The notes: a model not told the origin generated them from the letters alone. 64,000 nucleotides of DNA from a virus (IMGVR_UViG_3300046559_000436:33261-97260); one strand, 5' to 3'; positions 1-8,630 are shown, counted from the first letter of the stretch. Numbers and translations: made by a program.

Positions 1-1
1 G

Positions 2-709
2 CCCCCGCTGGCCCAACAGATCAACCAGCTTCTGGCAACGCACACGTTCCAGAATATCTACGCGGGCACCCAGAAGTCGTCCGCCACAGGTGGGTCAGGA
101 AGCTCCAGCACCAACGGTCTATGGCTGGCCCAGTCGTTCACCACAGCCGTTGGTCAAACGACCATCGGGTACGGTCTCATCCAGGTGTTCCCGAGTCCGT
201 CCACCAGCTCCAGCACCGTTCTCGGCCCCACCACGATCTCGATCTACACCAACGTGGCCGGAGCGCCCGGCGTGCCTTTGGTTACCACCGCAGTCACGGT
301 TGAGTATTCCAACTTTTCCCCGTTGGACACTATATTCCCCCTGCCAGTTACCGGCTTGTCGGCTTCTACTCAGTACTGGATCGTAATCGCGGCAGCCGGG
401 AACTCGTCGTTCTCGTACTCCTGGAACAAGTCCAGCGCGGTAAGTGGGGCTTCGACTTCCCCCAACGGCAGCACCTGGACCACCCAGGCGTACGGCTTCC
501 GGTACCAGATCTTCGACCAGTCCATCGTTCAGCCTGTCGTTGCCACCTGGGAGGACGGTGGCCAACGGTGGACCGCCAGCTATTGGAGTAACAACAACAG
601 CGTTATTGGGTCCTACGGCGAATACACCGCTGGTCAGACTGTTGCGGGATACACTCAGTCGTATCGAACTTTCCTTCATAGCTCCAATCTATTCTCGGGG
701 ACAGTCTAG
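2..709 (+). CDS. Tail-associated protein, 5' end outside window
   Basis: The frame is open from the left edge to a TAG that abuts the next ATG, so the start is missing. The first visible residues (LAQQINQLLATH) resemble residues near the N-terminus of the 783-residue protein at 1699 (ANQVNQLLGTH), suggesting a shared N-terminal attachment module. The rest is Ser/Thr/Gly-rich with predicted beta character, typical of phage tail fibre or baseplate-decoration proteins. It leads a run of four tail genes. No catalytic motif is visible. Role as a tail fibre component is inferred from composition and position. Confidence 0.6.
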   Translation, partial: PPLAQQINQLLATHTFQNIYAGTQKSSATGGSGSSSTNGLWLAQSFTTAVGQTTIGYGLIQVFPSPSTSSSTVLGPTTISIYTNVAGAPGVPLVTTAVTVEYSNFSPLDTIFPLPVTGLSASTQYWIVIAAAGNSSFSYSWNKSSAVSGASTSPNGSTWTTQAYGFRYQIFDQSIVQPVVATWEDGGQRWTASYWSNNNSVIGSYGEYTAGQTVAGYTQSYRTFLHSSNLFSGTV

Positions 710-1198
710 ATGGCCAACACCCTCGAAATTCTTAACTTCGTCAACACGTCGTTCGCTATGAACCCCCCTTCCTTCGTCGGATACCAATCCACCACCCAGA
801 CGCTGACTAACGCCGCTTGGACGTCTTTGAGCCTGGATTCCTCTTCATACGACAACTACGTTGGTCATTCCAACAGCACCAACAACTCCAGGTACACGGC
901 CCAGATCGCCGGTTGGTATACGTGTTGCGGGGTGTACGCCCCGCAGGCTGGTAACAGTTCCGGGTTCCGTGCTGTTCGTCTCGCCACCAACGGGACGTCC
1001 ACGGTATTGGGTGGGGCCAGCTACTCGGGTCAGCCGACCACCGCTGAAGACAGCCCGGTCACCCCCACCAAGGACGTTTTTCTCAACGTTGGTGACTACG
1101 TTGAAGTCCAGGGATGGCAGAACACAGGCGGTAATTACAACACCGCCATCAACTCGGACCTTCGAAGCGGCCTCTGGGTTCGTTTCTCGCATTTCTAG
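710..1198 (+). CDS. Small tail/appendage protein, paralogue A
   Basis: A 162-residue protein starting directly after the previous stop. It is a close paralogue of the next gene: both begin MANTLE and share blocks such as WTSLSLD, YDNY, GHSN, NNSRYT, GWYT and a closing VRFSHF. The pattern of short beta-rich blocks with aromatic residues resembles C1q/TNF-like or carbohydrate-binding jelly-roll tips seen on tail fibres, but the fold cannot be confirmed here. Tandem duplication suggests a receptor-binding or decoration subunit. Confidence 0.6.
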   Translation: MANTLEILNFVNTSFAMNPPSFVGYQSTTQTLTNAAWTSLSLDSSSYDNYVGHSNSTNNSRYTAQIAGWYTCCGVYAPQAGNSSGFRAVRLATNGTSTVLGGASYSGQPTTAEDSPVTPTKDVFLNVGDYVEVQGWQNTGGNYNTAINSDLRSGLWVRFSHF

Positions 1199-1207
1199 GA
1201 GAGTCCG

Positions 1208-1690
1208 GTGGCCAACACCCTCGAGCTGTCCAATTTCACCAACATCGGATTCGTTCTGAATCCACCGGCGTTTATTGGGTACCAGGCGACTACCCAGTCT
1301 CTAAACAACACCAACTGGACGTCCCTTAGCCTCGACGCTGAGAGTTACGACAACTACACCGGTCACTCCAATATCACCAACAACAGTCGGTACACCTCTC
1401 AGGTATCTGGTTGGTACACTGTCAGTGGGGTCTACGCCGCAGTTGGTAACGCCACCGGGTTTCGAGCGGTACGTATCGTCAAGAACGGCAACCAGCTCCT
1501 AGGATTCGCCAGCTACAGCGGGGCCACCACCTCCTCCGGCACCAGCATCATCACCCCAACGAATGACCTCCTGCTTGCCGCTGGGGACTACGTTGAAGTC
1601 CAGGGATGGCAGAGCACGGGTGGCAACTTGAATACTGACATCGGCGTCGACACGCGATCTGGCCTGTTCGTTCGTTTCTCACATTTTTAA
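1208..1690 (+). CDS. Small tail/appendage protein, paralogue B
   Basis: A 160-residue product with a GTG start 9 bases after the paralogous gene, preceded by AGGAGAG. It aligns along nearly its whole length with the 162-residue neighbour, with the middle third most diverged (GNATGFRAVRIV against GNSSGFRAVRLA). This is a tandem gene duplication in which the two copies have diverged, as expected for host-recognition proteins. Function is inferred from position among tail genes. Confidence 0.6.
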   Translation: MANTLELSNFTNIGFVLNPPAFIGYQATTQSLNNTNWTSLSLDAESYDNYTGHSNITNNSRYTSQVSGWYTVSGVYAAVGNATGFRAVRIVKNGNQLLGFASYSGATTSSGTSIITPTNDLLLAAGDYVEVQGWQSTGGNLNTDIGVDTRSGLFVRFSHF

Positions 1691-1698
1691 GGACTGAG

Positions 1699-4050
1699 AT
1701 GCCCGCAACACCTCCTTGGGAGTCCGCCAGGAACGGCGTCTCGAATGACTTGAATGCGGTCAACCACGCCAATCAGGTAAACCAGCTTCTCGGCACCCAT
1801 GGCATTAACCCGGTCTACGAGGGTAACAGGGTAGTCGTCCCGGCCGACGGAACCGGATTCTTCCAGGAATTCACCGGAAACGGCATCGATCTTGCTCAGA
1901 CGTTCACTATGTCGGGCACCACCACCGGGCGGGTGTCTCTCCCGGTCTTCTCTACCAGCACTGGCTCTGATTTCACCGTCACTCTGTGTCCAGACTCCGG
2001 GGGTAACCCGGTCACCACCAACGTGCTGGCCCAGACCATGGTTCCGGCCTCCTGGGTGAACAACCTCACCAATCAGTTTGGAACCGTAGGCGCCGGTCCT
2101 CTGGTTATCGCTCAGAACCAGACCATGACCGGTACCCAAAACATCACCACCGGCCAGGCGTGGGGTGCCATTACGGTCGATGGCACTGGCACCCCGCTTT
2201 TCAACAACTCCGTCTGTACCAACGGGAACTACTTCATCTCGGCTGGCGGCATCACCACGGCCTTGTCGGGCGCTGTCTTCACATCCCAGTTCGTCGGAAC
2301 TGGTCAGCTAGCCACTCCGATCCTTCAGCCCTCCATTCCGGTTCCGACCTACTTCGGCATGCTGGCGGCCAACAGCAACTCGTTGTTCTTCATCGGCGGC
2401 AATATCGCTAGCGGCGGAACCACCCTTACTGCCAACACCTACACCGCCTCGTGGAATCCACTGACCGGAATAGTCGGAACGTGGAGCCTTCAGGCCGCCA
2501 TTCCTCTTGCCGTCCAGCACGGATCTGCCGCCACTTCTGGCAACACCGTCTACGTTGTTGGTGGGGCCGACCAATCCGATGTTGTTCGGGCCGAGGTGTA
2601 TTACGCTACAGTAAGCAATGGCCAGATCACCACCTGGAACAGGGCTCAGAACCTGCCGACTCCCCTGCAGCAAAGTGCTGTCGCGGTGGTTAACGGTTGG
2701 CTTGTGGTGGCGGGTGGCTCCACAACATCAGGTTCCAACACCTCGACCAGCCTGGTGTATTATGCCCAGATCCTCCCGGATGGCTCCCTAGGTCTATGGC
2801 GGAGCGGTCCCAGCCTCGCCTCCGCTATGTACACCTGGGCGCCCGGCTGGAATTTCGCTACCACGGACAGCGGCATGCATATTGTCGGTGGAACTGTCAC
2901 CGGTGGCGGCGCGATCTTCCTTGTCCAGAGTTTGTCTGTCACGGCCAACGCCGTAGGGGACTACTGGAAATCTCAAGGATTCGGCAGTATCGGTGGGGCA
3001 CAGATGGTCACGGCCTTCCCCATGGGCAACGGCAAATGGAATCTGATCACCCCGCACATCGGGAACCCGTCCTCGTACGCGTGGTCCGTGCTAACGCCGA
3101 TGCCGTTCATGTCGGTCCCTCTGGTGGCCACCGGCTTGACCAACGGCGCCACCTACCACATCATGTACCAGGAACATCAGTACCGAACCTCATCCGACTT
3201 TCTCAGCATCGGGATGAGTAACGGAGCTTACCCGGTAAGTGCGCAATCCAGGACCCGAGGCGGTTCCGTTTGGTCCACATTCAGTTCGGGTAACTCGATC
3301 CCTATGGTGATCTACGACAACTCGGTTTCAGCCAACGGGTTGATCCTGCACACCTGGGAGGACCCCACCTCGACCGGCAGTACAGCTTTCAGCAACATGG
3401 CCAGTCGGACCACCTCCATGCTGTACAATTCGTACAATCTTCCCATCGGGTATTGCGAATCGACGGTTCTGCCCAACGAACCGTTGAACATGAACCCCAC
3501 CTTCACCACGGGCGTCACTAACTGGACTGCCCATAACTGCACTTTCGTCCAATCGAGCGCTCAGGTCCACGGTGGATTCGCGTTCTCTGGTCTGATGACT
3601 CCGAACGGCGTTGCGTCGGCGCCCAACGTTACTTCCGAGCTGGTCCCGATCCAGCAGGCTCTTGTGTCGTTCCGACCGGTTCAGATCTATCAGATCAACG
3701 GTTGGTTCTATTCCCCAACCGGTTGGGGAAACGTCTCTCTGTCTGTTGACTGGTATGACGCCAACCAGACTTACATCACCACCACAAATTCCACCACCAC
3801 CCTTGCCGCCGCGACGTGGACCAACCTGGTGATGAGTTATAACCCTCCGTCAAATGCCTTCTACGCTTCGATCAACTTCATCGAAGCCACGACTCCGGCC
3901 GCTGGCAACACCGTCTTCTTCTCGAACGTGTTCATCGTAGCGTCCCCCGAACGTACACTTGCAGTTGCGCCTGTGGTTCAAATAAACTATGGATCAAGCG
4001 GCTCAAACGGCGTTCCCTGGCCGCCACTCGGCGTCACGGCTTTCAACTAG
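1699..4050 (+). CDS. Large Kelch-like tail fibre/tip protein
   Basis: A 783-residue protein. The N-terminal 30 residues resemble those of the truncated gene at the left edge. Residues of about 210 to 400 contain repeats ending in GG (FFIGGN, VYVVGGAD, LVVAGGST, HIVGGTV) followed by aromatic residues, the signature of Kelch-type beta-propeller blades. The C-terminal third looks like a beta-sandwich carbohydrate-binding region (GWFYSPTGWGNVSLSVDW). A propeller plus sandwich suits a receptor-binding tail fibre. Start ATG follows AAGGACTGAG. No enzymatic residues are evident. Confidence 0.65.
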   Translation: MPATPPWESARNGVSNDLNAVNHANQVNQLLGTHGINPVYEGNRVVVPADGTGFFQEFTGNGIDLAQTFTMSGTTTGRVSLPVFSTSTGSDFTVTLCPDSGGNPVTTNVLAQTMVPASWVNNLTNQFGTVGAGPLVIAQNQTMTGTQNITTGQAWGAITVDGTGTPLFNNSVCTNGNYFISAGGITTALSGAVFTSQFVGTGQLATPILQPSIPVPTYFGMLAANSNSLFFIGGNIASGGTTLTANTYTASWNPLTGIVGTWSLQAAIPLAVQHGSAATSGNTVYVVGGADQSDVVRAEVYYATVSNGQITTWNRAQNLPTPLQQSAVAVVNGWLVVAGGSTTSGSNTSTSLVYYAQILPDGSLGLWRSGPSLASAMYTWAPGWNFATTDSGMHIVGGTVTGGGAIFLVQSLSVTANAVGDYWKSQGFGSIGGAQMVTAFPMGNGKWNLITPHIGNPSSYAWSVLTPMPFMSVPLVATGLTNGATYHIMYQEHQYRTSSDFLSIGMSNGAYPVSAQSRTRGGSVWSTFSSGNSIPMVIYDNSVSANGLILHTWEDPTSTGSTAFSNMASRTTSMLYNSYNLPIGYCESTVLPNEPLNMNPTFTTGVTNWTAHNCTFVQSSAQVHGGFAFSGLMTPNGVASAPNVTSELVPIQQALVSFRPVQIYQINGWFYSPTGWGNVSLSVDWYDANQTYITTTNSTTTLAAATWTNLVMSYNPPSNAFYASINFIEATTPAAGNTVFFSNVFIVASPERTLAVAPVVQINYGSSGSNGVPWPPLGVTAFN

Positions 4051-4056
4051 GGGTGT

Positions 4057-4452
4057 ATGAGTTCCCACCAGGCGGTCAAGCATCCGTTTCGGATGATCAA
4101 GAAATCCTCTGACCAGTTCATGACACTGGTGGCTGACAGAGTTCTGCCATCCTCTGCCATGTTCTACACAGCCATGATCGCCCCGTTGGTGGTCATTCCG
4201 ATGTCGAGCAGCGTCAAGACTCTGTTGATGATTGTGGCCAGCAACTGGATTCAGTGGTGGGCTCTTCCCGCCCTTCAGAGCAGGCAGAACGAGATCAGCA
4301 ACAAGCAAGACGCCAAGGCCGACGCGGACCACGAGGTGATGACCTACCTGGCCAACGCCTCCGACAGTCAGGACGCCAGGCTGACCAGCCTCGAAAGCCA
4401 CCTGGCTGACATCAAGGAACTACTGTCCCCAGTCATTCGGAAAAGGGATTGA
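4057..4452 (+). CDS. Membrane protein with cytoplasmic helix
   Basis: 131 residues. Two hydrophobic stretches (about residues 33 to 50 and 52 to 72, the second ending WIQWWALPAL) form a likely hairpin, followed by a charged helical tail (QSRQNEISNKQ and a heptad-like segment). The layout resembles small DUF1003-type membrane proteins. Between tail and endolysin genes it could also be a holin-like protein. Which of these applies cannot be decided from sequence. Confidence 0.45.
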   Translation: MSSHQAVKHPFRMIKKSSDQFMTLVADRVLPSSAMFYTAMIAPLVVIPMSSSVKTLLMIVASNWIQWWALPALQSRQNEISNKQDAKADADHEVMTYLANASDSQDARLTSLESHLADIKELLSPVIRKRD

Positions 4453-4907
4453 TTTTGATCAGCAACGACTCCGGTCATGTCACTCCCGCTCACGTCCAGC
4501 CTCACGCCTCTCATTACAACGTGCACTTCCCTGAGCACGGCACCCGTGAGGGCGACCCGTACTACAAGGAGTTCGAAGCCTTCCGCAAGCGCGCGAAGAA
4601 GGACCCCTCTCTGTACACCTGTGAGGTCGGCAAGCGTCGCGGAGACACGTCGGACTGCACCACGGACAAGCCTCTCGAACTGCATCACGCCCACATCGAG
4701 TGGGCCCTGCAGAACGAAGTGGACATGGACATGGTCCGCCGTCAGTTCCCGGAGATCACGGACGAGAACGAGCTGGGGCACTGGATCGAGTCCGACAGGA
4801 ACCTGATCTTCCTGTGCCAGTTCCATCACCGAGGCCACGGGGGCGCTCACGTCGCCTCCGCCTCGGACTTCGAAGGGCAGCACTTCGTCAAGCACATGAT
4901 CGACTAG
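4449..4907 (+). CDS. HNH-type nuclease-like protein
   Basis: 152 residues from a TTG start that overlaps the previous stop (TTGA). A His-rich core LELHHAHIEWAL and, 40 residues later, NLIFLCQFHHRGHGG resemble the two halves of an HNH beta-beta-alpha metal site; a C-x(9)-C pair lies upstream (YTCEVGKRRGDTSDC). A second in-frame TTG lies two codons downstream. Small HNH proteins next to structural genes may aid DNA packaging or be mobile. Catalytic assignment is tentative. Confidence 0.5.
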   Translation: MILISNDSGHVTPAHVQPHASHYNVHFPEHGTREGDPYYKEFEAFRKRAKKDPSLYTCEVGKRRGDTSDCTTDKPLELHHAHIEWALQNEVDMDMVRRQFPEITDENELGHWIESDRNLIFLCQFHHRGHGGAHVASASDFEGQHFVKHMID

Positions 4908-4917
4908 GGAGCCGCCG

Positions 4918-5121
4918 ATGCCCGAAGAGGAAGAAAGCTACCGGAATCTTGAACATCGACTGGATCAGCTAGACTCCTGGCATCAGTCCGAGGACGCTGT
5001 CAAGCAAGCTAAGACTGAAATCAAGTCAGAAAGGCGCTCCAGAGAGCAGCTGATATTCTCTCTGATCAGTGCCGTCTCGATGTTGGTCAACGTCTACCTT
5101 TCCGTATTTCACAGGAAGTGA
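4918..5121 (+). CDS. Small tail-anchored membrane protein
   Basis: 67 residues: a charged, probably coiled-coil N-terminus (EEESYRNLEHRLDQLDS) and a single C-terminal hydrophobic helix (LIFSLISAVSMLVNVYLS) with a basic end (FHRK). This is the architecture of class II/III holin-like or spanin-like accessory proteins. It sits 10 bases after the HNH gene. Function unknown. Confidence 0.5.
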   Translation: MPEEEESYRNLEHRLDQLDSWHQSEDAVKQAKTEIKSERRSREQLIFSLISAVSMLVNVYLSVFHRK

Positions 5122-5124
5122 TTT

Positions 5125-5481
5125 ATGAGTACAGAGGTGCGCTGGCTCACCGAGCCCGAGGACCACGACTATCCCGCCGCGCTCGACTATCTCGAACTAC
5201 TGATCGATTTGAGCCTGGCCGAGCAGGTGGTGTCCATGCTCGAAGAGGCTCCTGTCGTCTCGAAGAAGGCCAAGGACATTCTACGCGCGTCCACTTTGCC
5301 ACTTCTGTCGGAGAATGACCCTCACGTGGCTAAGGACCTACACAAGATCAAGCAGGGTCATGCGCTGTCTCCGGTCCTTCTTGCCCGTGGGGACAACCTG
5401 ATCATCGCTGACGGCTACCACCGCGTCTGCGCCTGTTATCACGTGGATCCCAACACCGAGATCTCCTGCAAGCTAGTTTAA
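5125..5481 (+). CDS. ParB/sulfiredoxin-like domain protein
   Basis: 118 residues. The C-terminal half contains LSPVLLARGDNLIIADGYHRVCACY, here seen as two blocks: a hydrophobic strand and IADGYHRVCACY, matching the (G)xHRxxA loop of ParB-N/Srx folds. The N-terminal half is helical and acidic. Phage proteins with only this domain are common and may bind nucleotides or act as small nucleases or adaptor proteins; the activity is unknown here. Confidence 0.55.
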   Translation: MSTEVRWLTEPEDHDYPAALDYLELLIDLSLAEQVVSMLEEAPVVSKKAKDILRASTLPLLSENDPHVAKDLHKIKQGHALSPVLLARGDNLIIADGYHRVCACYHVDPNTEISCKLV

Positions 5482-5566
5482 GGTTCAACGACTAGCTGGT
5501 GTTTGCTTTGCTCAGCTGGTATCCTTGTATCAAAGGTTCACGTCAACCAACTCATCGGAGTTAACC

Positions 5567-5884
5567 GTGACTGCTGTACTCTCTGGCCAGGTGTCTAGCC
5601 TGGTCCGTACCACCACTGGCGGCAACTCGACCGTGGTCGTCCTTCCGGTGTCCGTCACCGCCGCACTGCCCGCCGCTCTGAAGCTCGGTTCCGACTTCGG
5701 CACCGCCAACATCCGGGTGGCCGTCTACAACGACGTCAACGGCTGGCGCGTCTACGACCCGTACGTGATCGTCGACGGCGCCACCGTGACGGAGCTGGAC
5801 CTGTCGGCTGGCGACAGCAAGCTGTCCATCGGCCGCGACTCGGGCACCGGCCTCGTCGGCTGGACCGTCGTCGCTGCCGTCTGA
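5567..5884 (+). CDS. Small beta-rich protein of unknown function
   Basis: 105 residues from a GTG preceded at 6 bases by CGGAG; an upstream in-frame ATG-less extension has no ribosome site. The protein is Val/Thr/Gly-rich (TTGGNSTVVVLPVSVTAAL; GWTVVAAV at the end) and predicted all-beta, like minor capsid or tail decoration proteins. It precedes the endolysin gene by 22 bases. Confidence 0.5.
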   Translation: MTAVLSGQVSSLVRTTTGGNSTVVVLPVSVTAALPAALKLGSDFGTANIRVAVYNDVNGWRVYDPYVIVDGATVTELDLSAGDSKLSIGRDSGTGLVGWTVVAAV

Positions 5885-5906
5885 TCAACCAGCAAGGAGG
5901 GGCCTA

Positions 5907-6935
5907 GTGGCTCGTTTTTCCGGTGCCGAGTGGATCGGCCCTACGCCCAACGAGACTGCAGGTGGACAGGTCGACGTCCACGGTCTCGTGCTTCACATCC
6001 AGGAGGGGACCGAGGCCGGTTCCGAGTCCTGGTTCAAGAACCCTGACGCACAGGCTTCTGCCCACTTCCTCAACCCCAAGTCCGGCGGCCTGCGTCAGCT
6101 GGTCGACACCGCCGACCGGGCTTGGGCGGAGATGGCCGGAAACCGCCACTGGATCTCCGTCGAGAACGAGGGCATGTCAGGCGAGAGCCTGACGGACAGC
6201 CAGGTGGAGAACGTCGCCCAGCTCTTCGCCTGGATTCACAACACCTACGGAACTCCGGTTCAGTCCACCGACGACCCGAATGGGCAGGGCGTGGGCTGGC
6301 ACGGCATGGGCGGCGACGCCTGGGGCGGCCACTTCGACTGTCCGGGTGACCCGATCAAGGCGCAGCGGCCACGAATCCTGGCCAGGGTCGCGGAGATCCT
6401 CGGCGGTACTCCCCCCACTGGCGGTGGCGGTGGTTCGACCGGGGGCGGCTCCGGTGAGCCTCGACAGCAGGTGACCCTCGACGGCCTGACCTACGGGTAC
6501 GGCACTTCTGGCCAACAGGTCAGGCAGGTCCAGCGGCTCCTAGTCGGTCAGGGCTGCGACCCGCAGGGCATCGACGGCATCTGGGGCGACCACACCACCG
6601 GAGCCTACGCCGAGTGGCAGAAGAAGTGCGGTTTCTCGGGTTCCGACGCCGACGGCGTCCCGGGGTCTACCACGATGCGTCGCCTTCTCTGGACCGGCGG
6701 AGTACCCGCCTTCCAGCACGACCTGCAGTGGACCGGGTCCTACCACGGGGTCGACGAGGCTGCCAAGACCTGGCAGCAGAAGATGACCGACCGCACCTGG
6801 GCTGTCAACGGTGTGGACGGATACTACGGCCCTCACTGCCAGGAACTCTGTCGAGAGTTCCAGCAGCGTCACGGGCTTCAGGTGGACGGGATCGTCGGTC
6901 CGATCACCTGGCTCATGACCTGGATGGCGCCGTAG
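5907..6935 (+). CDS. Endolysin: N-acetylmuramoyl-L-alanine amidase
   Basis: 342 residues, GTG start after a strong AAGGAGG. Residues of about 1 to 165 form a PGRP/amidase_2 domain: VLHIQEG gives the first zinc His, HWISVENEG the central strand, and GHFDCPGD the third ligand and Cys. A Gly/Ser-rich linker follows (PPTGGGGGSTGGG). The C-terminus carries two peptidoglycan-binding-type modules (GYGTSGQQVRQVQRLL with GIDGIWG, then VNGVDGYYG with LQVDGIVGPITW). It should cleave the amide bond between muramic acid and the stem peptide at lysis. A membrane protein gene follows 50 bases downstream. Confidence 0.9.
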   Translation: MARFSGAEWIGPTPNETAGGQVDVHGLVLHIQEGTEAGSESWFKNPDAQASAHFLNPKSGGLRQLVDTADRAWAEMAGNRHWISVENEGMSGESLTDSQVENVAQLFAWIHNTYGTPVQSTDDPNGQGVGWHGMGGDAWGGHFDCPGDPIKAQRPRILARVAEILGGTPPTGGGGGSTGGGSGEPRQQVTLDGLTYGYGTSGQQVRQVQRLLVGQGCDPQGIDGIWGDHTTGAYAEWQKKCGFSGSDADGVPGSTTMRRLLWTGGVPAFQHDLQWTGSYHGVDEAAKTWQQKMTDRTWAVNGVDGYYGPHCQELCREFQQRHGLQVDGIVGPITWLMTWMAP

Positions 6936-6985
6936 AATAGGGTGAGCGCCTAGGCGACCGCCTGATCACCCAGGAGACCCGTTCT

Positions 6986-7291
6986 ATGACCCAGCCCACC
7001 GACCCTGTTCAGTCGTTCGTCAAGATCAGCATCGAACAGGTATATTCAGAGGTGCGAACAATTCACGATGCGTTGCAGCGGATCGAGTCGACACTTGCGT
7101 CGATGCGCGATCTTGAGCCACGGATTCGTGATCTGGAAAAGCTCCGCCTGCAAGAGCAGGTGCCGGACCACGAATCCCGACTTCGGGCGCTAGAGGACCG
7201 CCGCATCCCCCATTCCGTGATGACAGTCTTCGCGGGAGTTGTGGGGACAGCGGCGCTCGTCTGGCAGGGCATCCTGATGCTGATGAAGTAG
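6986..7291 (+). CDS. Putative holin (coiled coil plus one TM)
   Basis: 101 residues. The N-terminal 70 residues are heptad-rich (VRTIHDALQRIESTLASMR, then LEPRIRDLEKLRLQEQ), and the C-terminus is one hydrophobic helix (MTVFAGVVGTAALVWQGI) ending in Lys. This layout is common in actinophage genes placed right after the endolysin and annotated as holins. Assignment rests on position and topology; no experimental-grade motif exists. Confidence 0.55.
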   Translation: MTQPTDPVQSFVKISIEQVYSEVRTIHDALQRIESTLASMRDLEPRIRDLEKLRLQEQVPDHESRLRALEDRRIPHSVMTVFAGVVGTAALVWQGILMLMK

Positions 7292-7310
7292 GTTCCGATG
7301 GGCCTGAACT

Positions 7311-7365
7311 GGGGGTTCAGGTAAGTTCCGATTACTTCCAAGTAGTCTGAACCACCTGAACCCCC
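7311..7365. repeat. Inverted repeat, 12-bp arms
   Basis: GGGGGTTCAGGT (7311-7322) and ACCTGAACCCCC (7354-7365) are perfect inverse copies enclosing 31 bases, with a smaller pairing (GATTAC/GTAGTC, one G-T) inside. The core GGGGTTCAGGT recurs in the hairpin at 48119-48151. It follows the lysis genes and could terminate transcription, though no T-run follows; a protein or structural site is also possible. Confidence 0.7.
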
Positions 7366-7420
7366 TATTCGTACCCGGGTGAACCCACACAGAGTCACGG
7401 ATCATATAAACAAATCCCTC

Positions 7421-7450
7421 TAGACTTGGGGGCAATTGATCTGGTATAAT
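7421..7450 (+). promoter_or_regulatory. Promoter of 7457 regulator, leaderless
   Basis: TAGACT at 7421 and TATAAT at 7445 are 18 bases apart. The ATG at 7457 starts 6 bases after the -10, where transcription should begin, so the mRNA is predicted to be leaderless. Confidence 0.65.
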
Positions 7451-7456
7451 TGCTAT

Positions 7457-7759
7457 ATGAACGAGAATATCAACAACACCGAAGAGCGAGTTGCTCTCAA
7501 CAAGTTCTCAAAGGTGACGGAGTGCCACTTCACCACGGCCAGCCGCCTCCGTTCCGGTGACCGGATGCCGGGCCCCGAACTCCTGCTGAAGATCGTCAAG
7601 AAGTACAACCTCGATCCGATGAAGACGCTGGAGGCGTTCGGGACCAAGAACCCCGCAGTCTTCGGCCGATTCCTGAGAGAGAACGTCTTCCACATCACGG
7701 AGGAGGACCTCGCCAACGACAAGAACGGGTCTGGTTCCCACTCGTCCCGAGCGGCCTAA
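7457..7759 (+). CDS. XRE-like helix-turn-helix regulator
   Basis: 100 residues. VALNKFSKVTECHFTTASRL followed by RSGDRMPGPELLLKIVKKYN matches the helix-turn-helix and downstream helices of Cro/XRE proteins (recognition helix around residues 20 to 32). The Ser-rich tail is disordered. An upstream TTG would extend the protein by seven residues, but the -10 element lies inside that extension, so ATG 7457 is preferred, giving a leaderless message. It is one of four small XRE-like proteins in the window. Confidence 0.65.
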   Translation: MNENINNTEERVALNKFSKVTECHFTTASRLRSGDRMPGPELLLKIVKKYNLDPMKTLEAFGTKNPAVFGRFLRENVFHITEEDLANDKNGSGSHSSRAA

Positions 7760-7781
7760 CAACACAATACGGAGCCAGCCG

Positions 7782-7814
7782 ATGGCGACACTACCCCTTC
7801 GCCGAATCGATTAA
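7782..7814 (+). CDS. Possible 10-residue leader peptide
   Basis: ATG with GGAGCC upstream opens a 10-codon frame (MATLPLRRID) ending TAA at the base of the following terminator hairpin. It may be a chance frame or an attenuation-type leader for readthrough into 7897. Very low certainty. Confidence 0.15.
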   Translation: MATLPLRRID

Positions 7815-7848
7815 GCCCCCGACGCCGCTGTGCTGAGGGGGCTTTCTC
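7813..7848 (+). terminator. Rho-independent terminator
   Basis: AAGCCCCC (7813-7820) pairs with GGGGGCTT (7837-7844) and a short T-run follows (TTTCTCGT). It separates the XRE-like gene from the next transcription unit. Confidence 0.75.
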
Positions 7849-7860
7849 GTATCTGTGGAC

Positions 7861-7890
7861 TTGCTTCTAGAGCAAAATGTCTGCTACAAT
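7861..7890 (+). promoter_or_regulatory. Promoter of 7897, leaderless
   Basis: TTGCTT and TACAAT are separated by 18 bases with a central GCAAAA. ATG 7897 lies 6 bases after the -10, again predicting a leaderless transcript. Confidence 0.75.
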
Positions 7891-7896
7891 AATCCT

Positions 7897-8091
7897 ATGA
7901 GGGGCAAGACACCGTGGTCCAAGGCACTGAAGGAAGCTCTTGACCGGGGCGAGGTCGTACGAGAGACCGAGACCGATCAGGAGGTTACTTATGAGGCCCG
8001 GTTCAGATTCGATCCCACACCCTGGGTTACCGGGGACGGCCGTCGATTCGATGGCAGTCAATGTTTCGCTTTCCCGAAAGGAATACTCTAA
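7897..8091 (+). CDS. Small protein of unknown function
   Basis: 64 residues (MRGKTPWSKALKEALDRGEV...). The stop overlaps the next ATG (TAATG). The start is set by the promoter geometry; an upstream ATG lies within the promoter and is rejected. The first half is a basic helix, the second half aromatic. No family recognised. Confidence 0.5.
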   Translation: MRGKTPWSKALKEALDRGEVVRETETDQEVTYEARFRFDPTPWVTGDGRRFDGSQCFAFPKGIL

Positions 8092-8630
8092 TGCCTCGTC
8101 TCCCCCACGACCACCCCGCGAACGACCTTCCGGCCACCCCGGACCAGAAGAACTTCATTCTCAAGTACAAGATGGCTCCGGTCTCTGTGGTTCTGCGGCT
8201 CACCTACCGAGAAGCCCAGCGGATCATGTCTGGCGGCGGGGTTCCGGTGGAACCCCCGGTTCCGAACCAGCCCAAGAAGCCGGTTCCGGCGGTTCAGCTG
8301 GAGAAGGGTGGGTTGCACTTGATCGGAACCCGGGTGTTCCGGCTTCACATGGGTGGTTCCGGTCTCCTGTACGCGAAGGTTCTGACGGAACTCGAAATTC
8401 CGCGCGTCGCCAGCAACGGAGTTCGGCGATTCCGATGGGAGTTCGCCAAGGGCGTCATGCGATCGATTCGGCCGGAGAACAGGCTCACCAAGGAACAGGC
8501 CGAAGCATTTGGCCGTCGGTTCTCATGCTGCGTCCGCTGCGGGATCGAGCTGGACCCCAACATCACTGACCGAGACGGCAACCGCCGTTACATCGGTCCC
8601 ATCTGCGAGAAGAAGATGGGATGGTCATGA
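8091..8630 (+). CDS. DUF6011-like zinc-ribbon protein
   Basis: 179 residues from ATG 8091, 8 bases after AAAGGA. The C-terminus CCVRCGIELD...GPICEKK is the zinc ribbon typical of DUF6011 proteins in phages and their hosts (CxxC near the turn, GPxC later). The N-terminal half opens with a helix and contains the loop MSGGGVPVEPP and a Pro-rich linker. Codons around 8240-8300 are unusually rich in GGTTCC/GGAACC. Its role is unknown; zinc binding is inferred from the cysteines. Confidence 0.6.
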   Translation: MPRLPHDHPANDLPATPDQKNFILKYKMAPVSVVLRLTYREAQRIMSGGGVPVEPPVPNQPKKPVPAVQLEKGGLHLIGTRVFRLHMGGSGLLYAKVLTELEIPRVASNGVRRFRWEFAKGVMRSIRPENRLTKEQAEAFGRRFSCCVRCGIELDPNITDRDGNRRYIGPICEKKMGWS

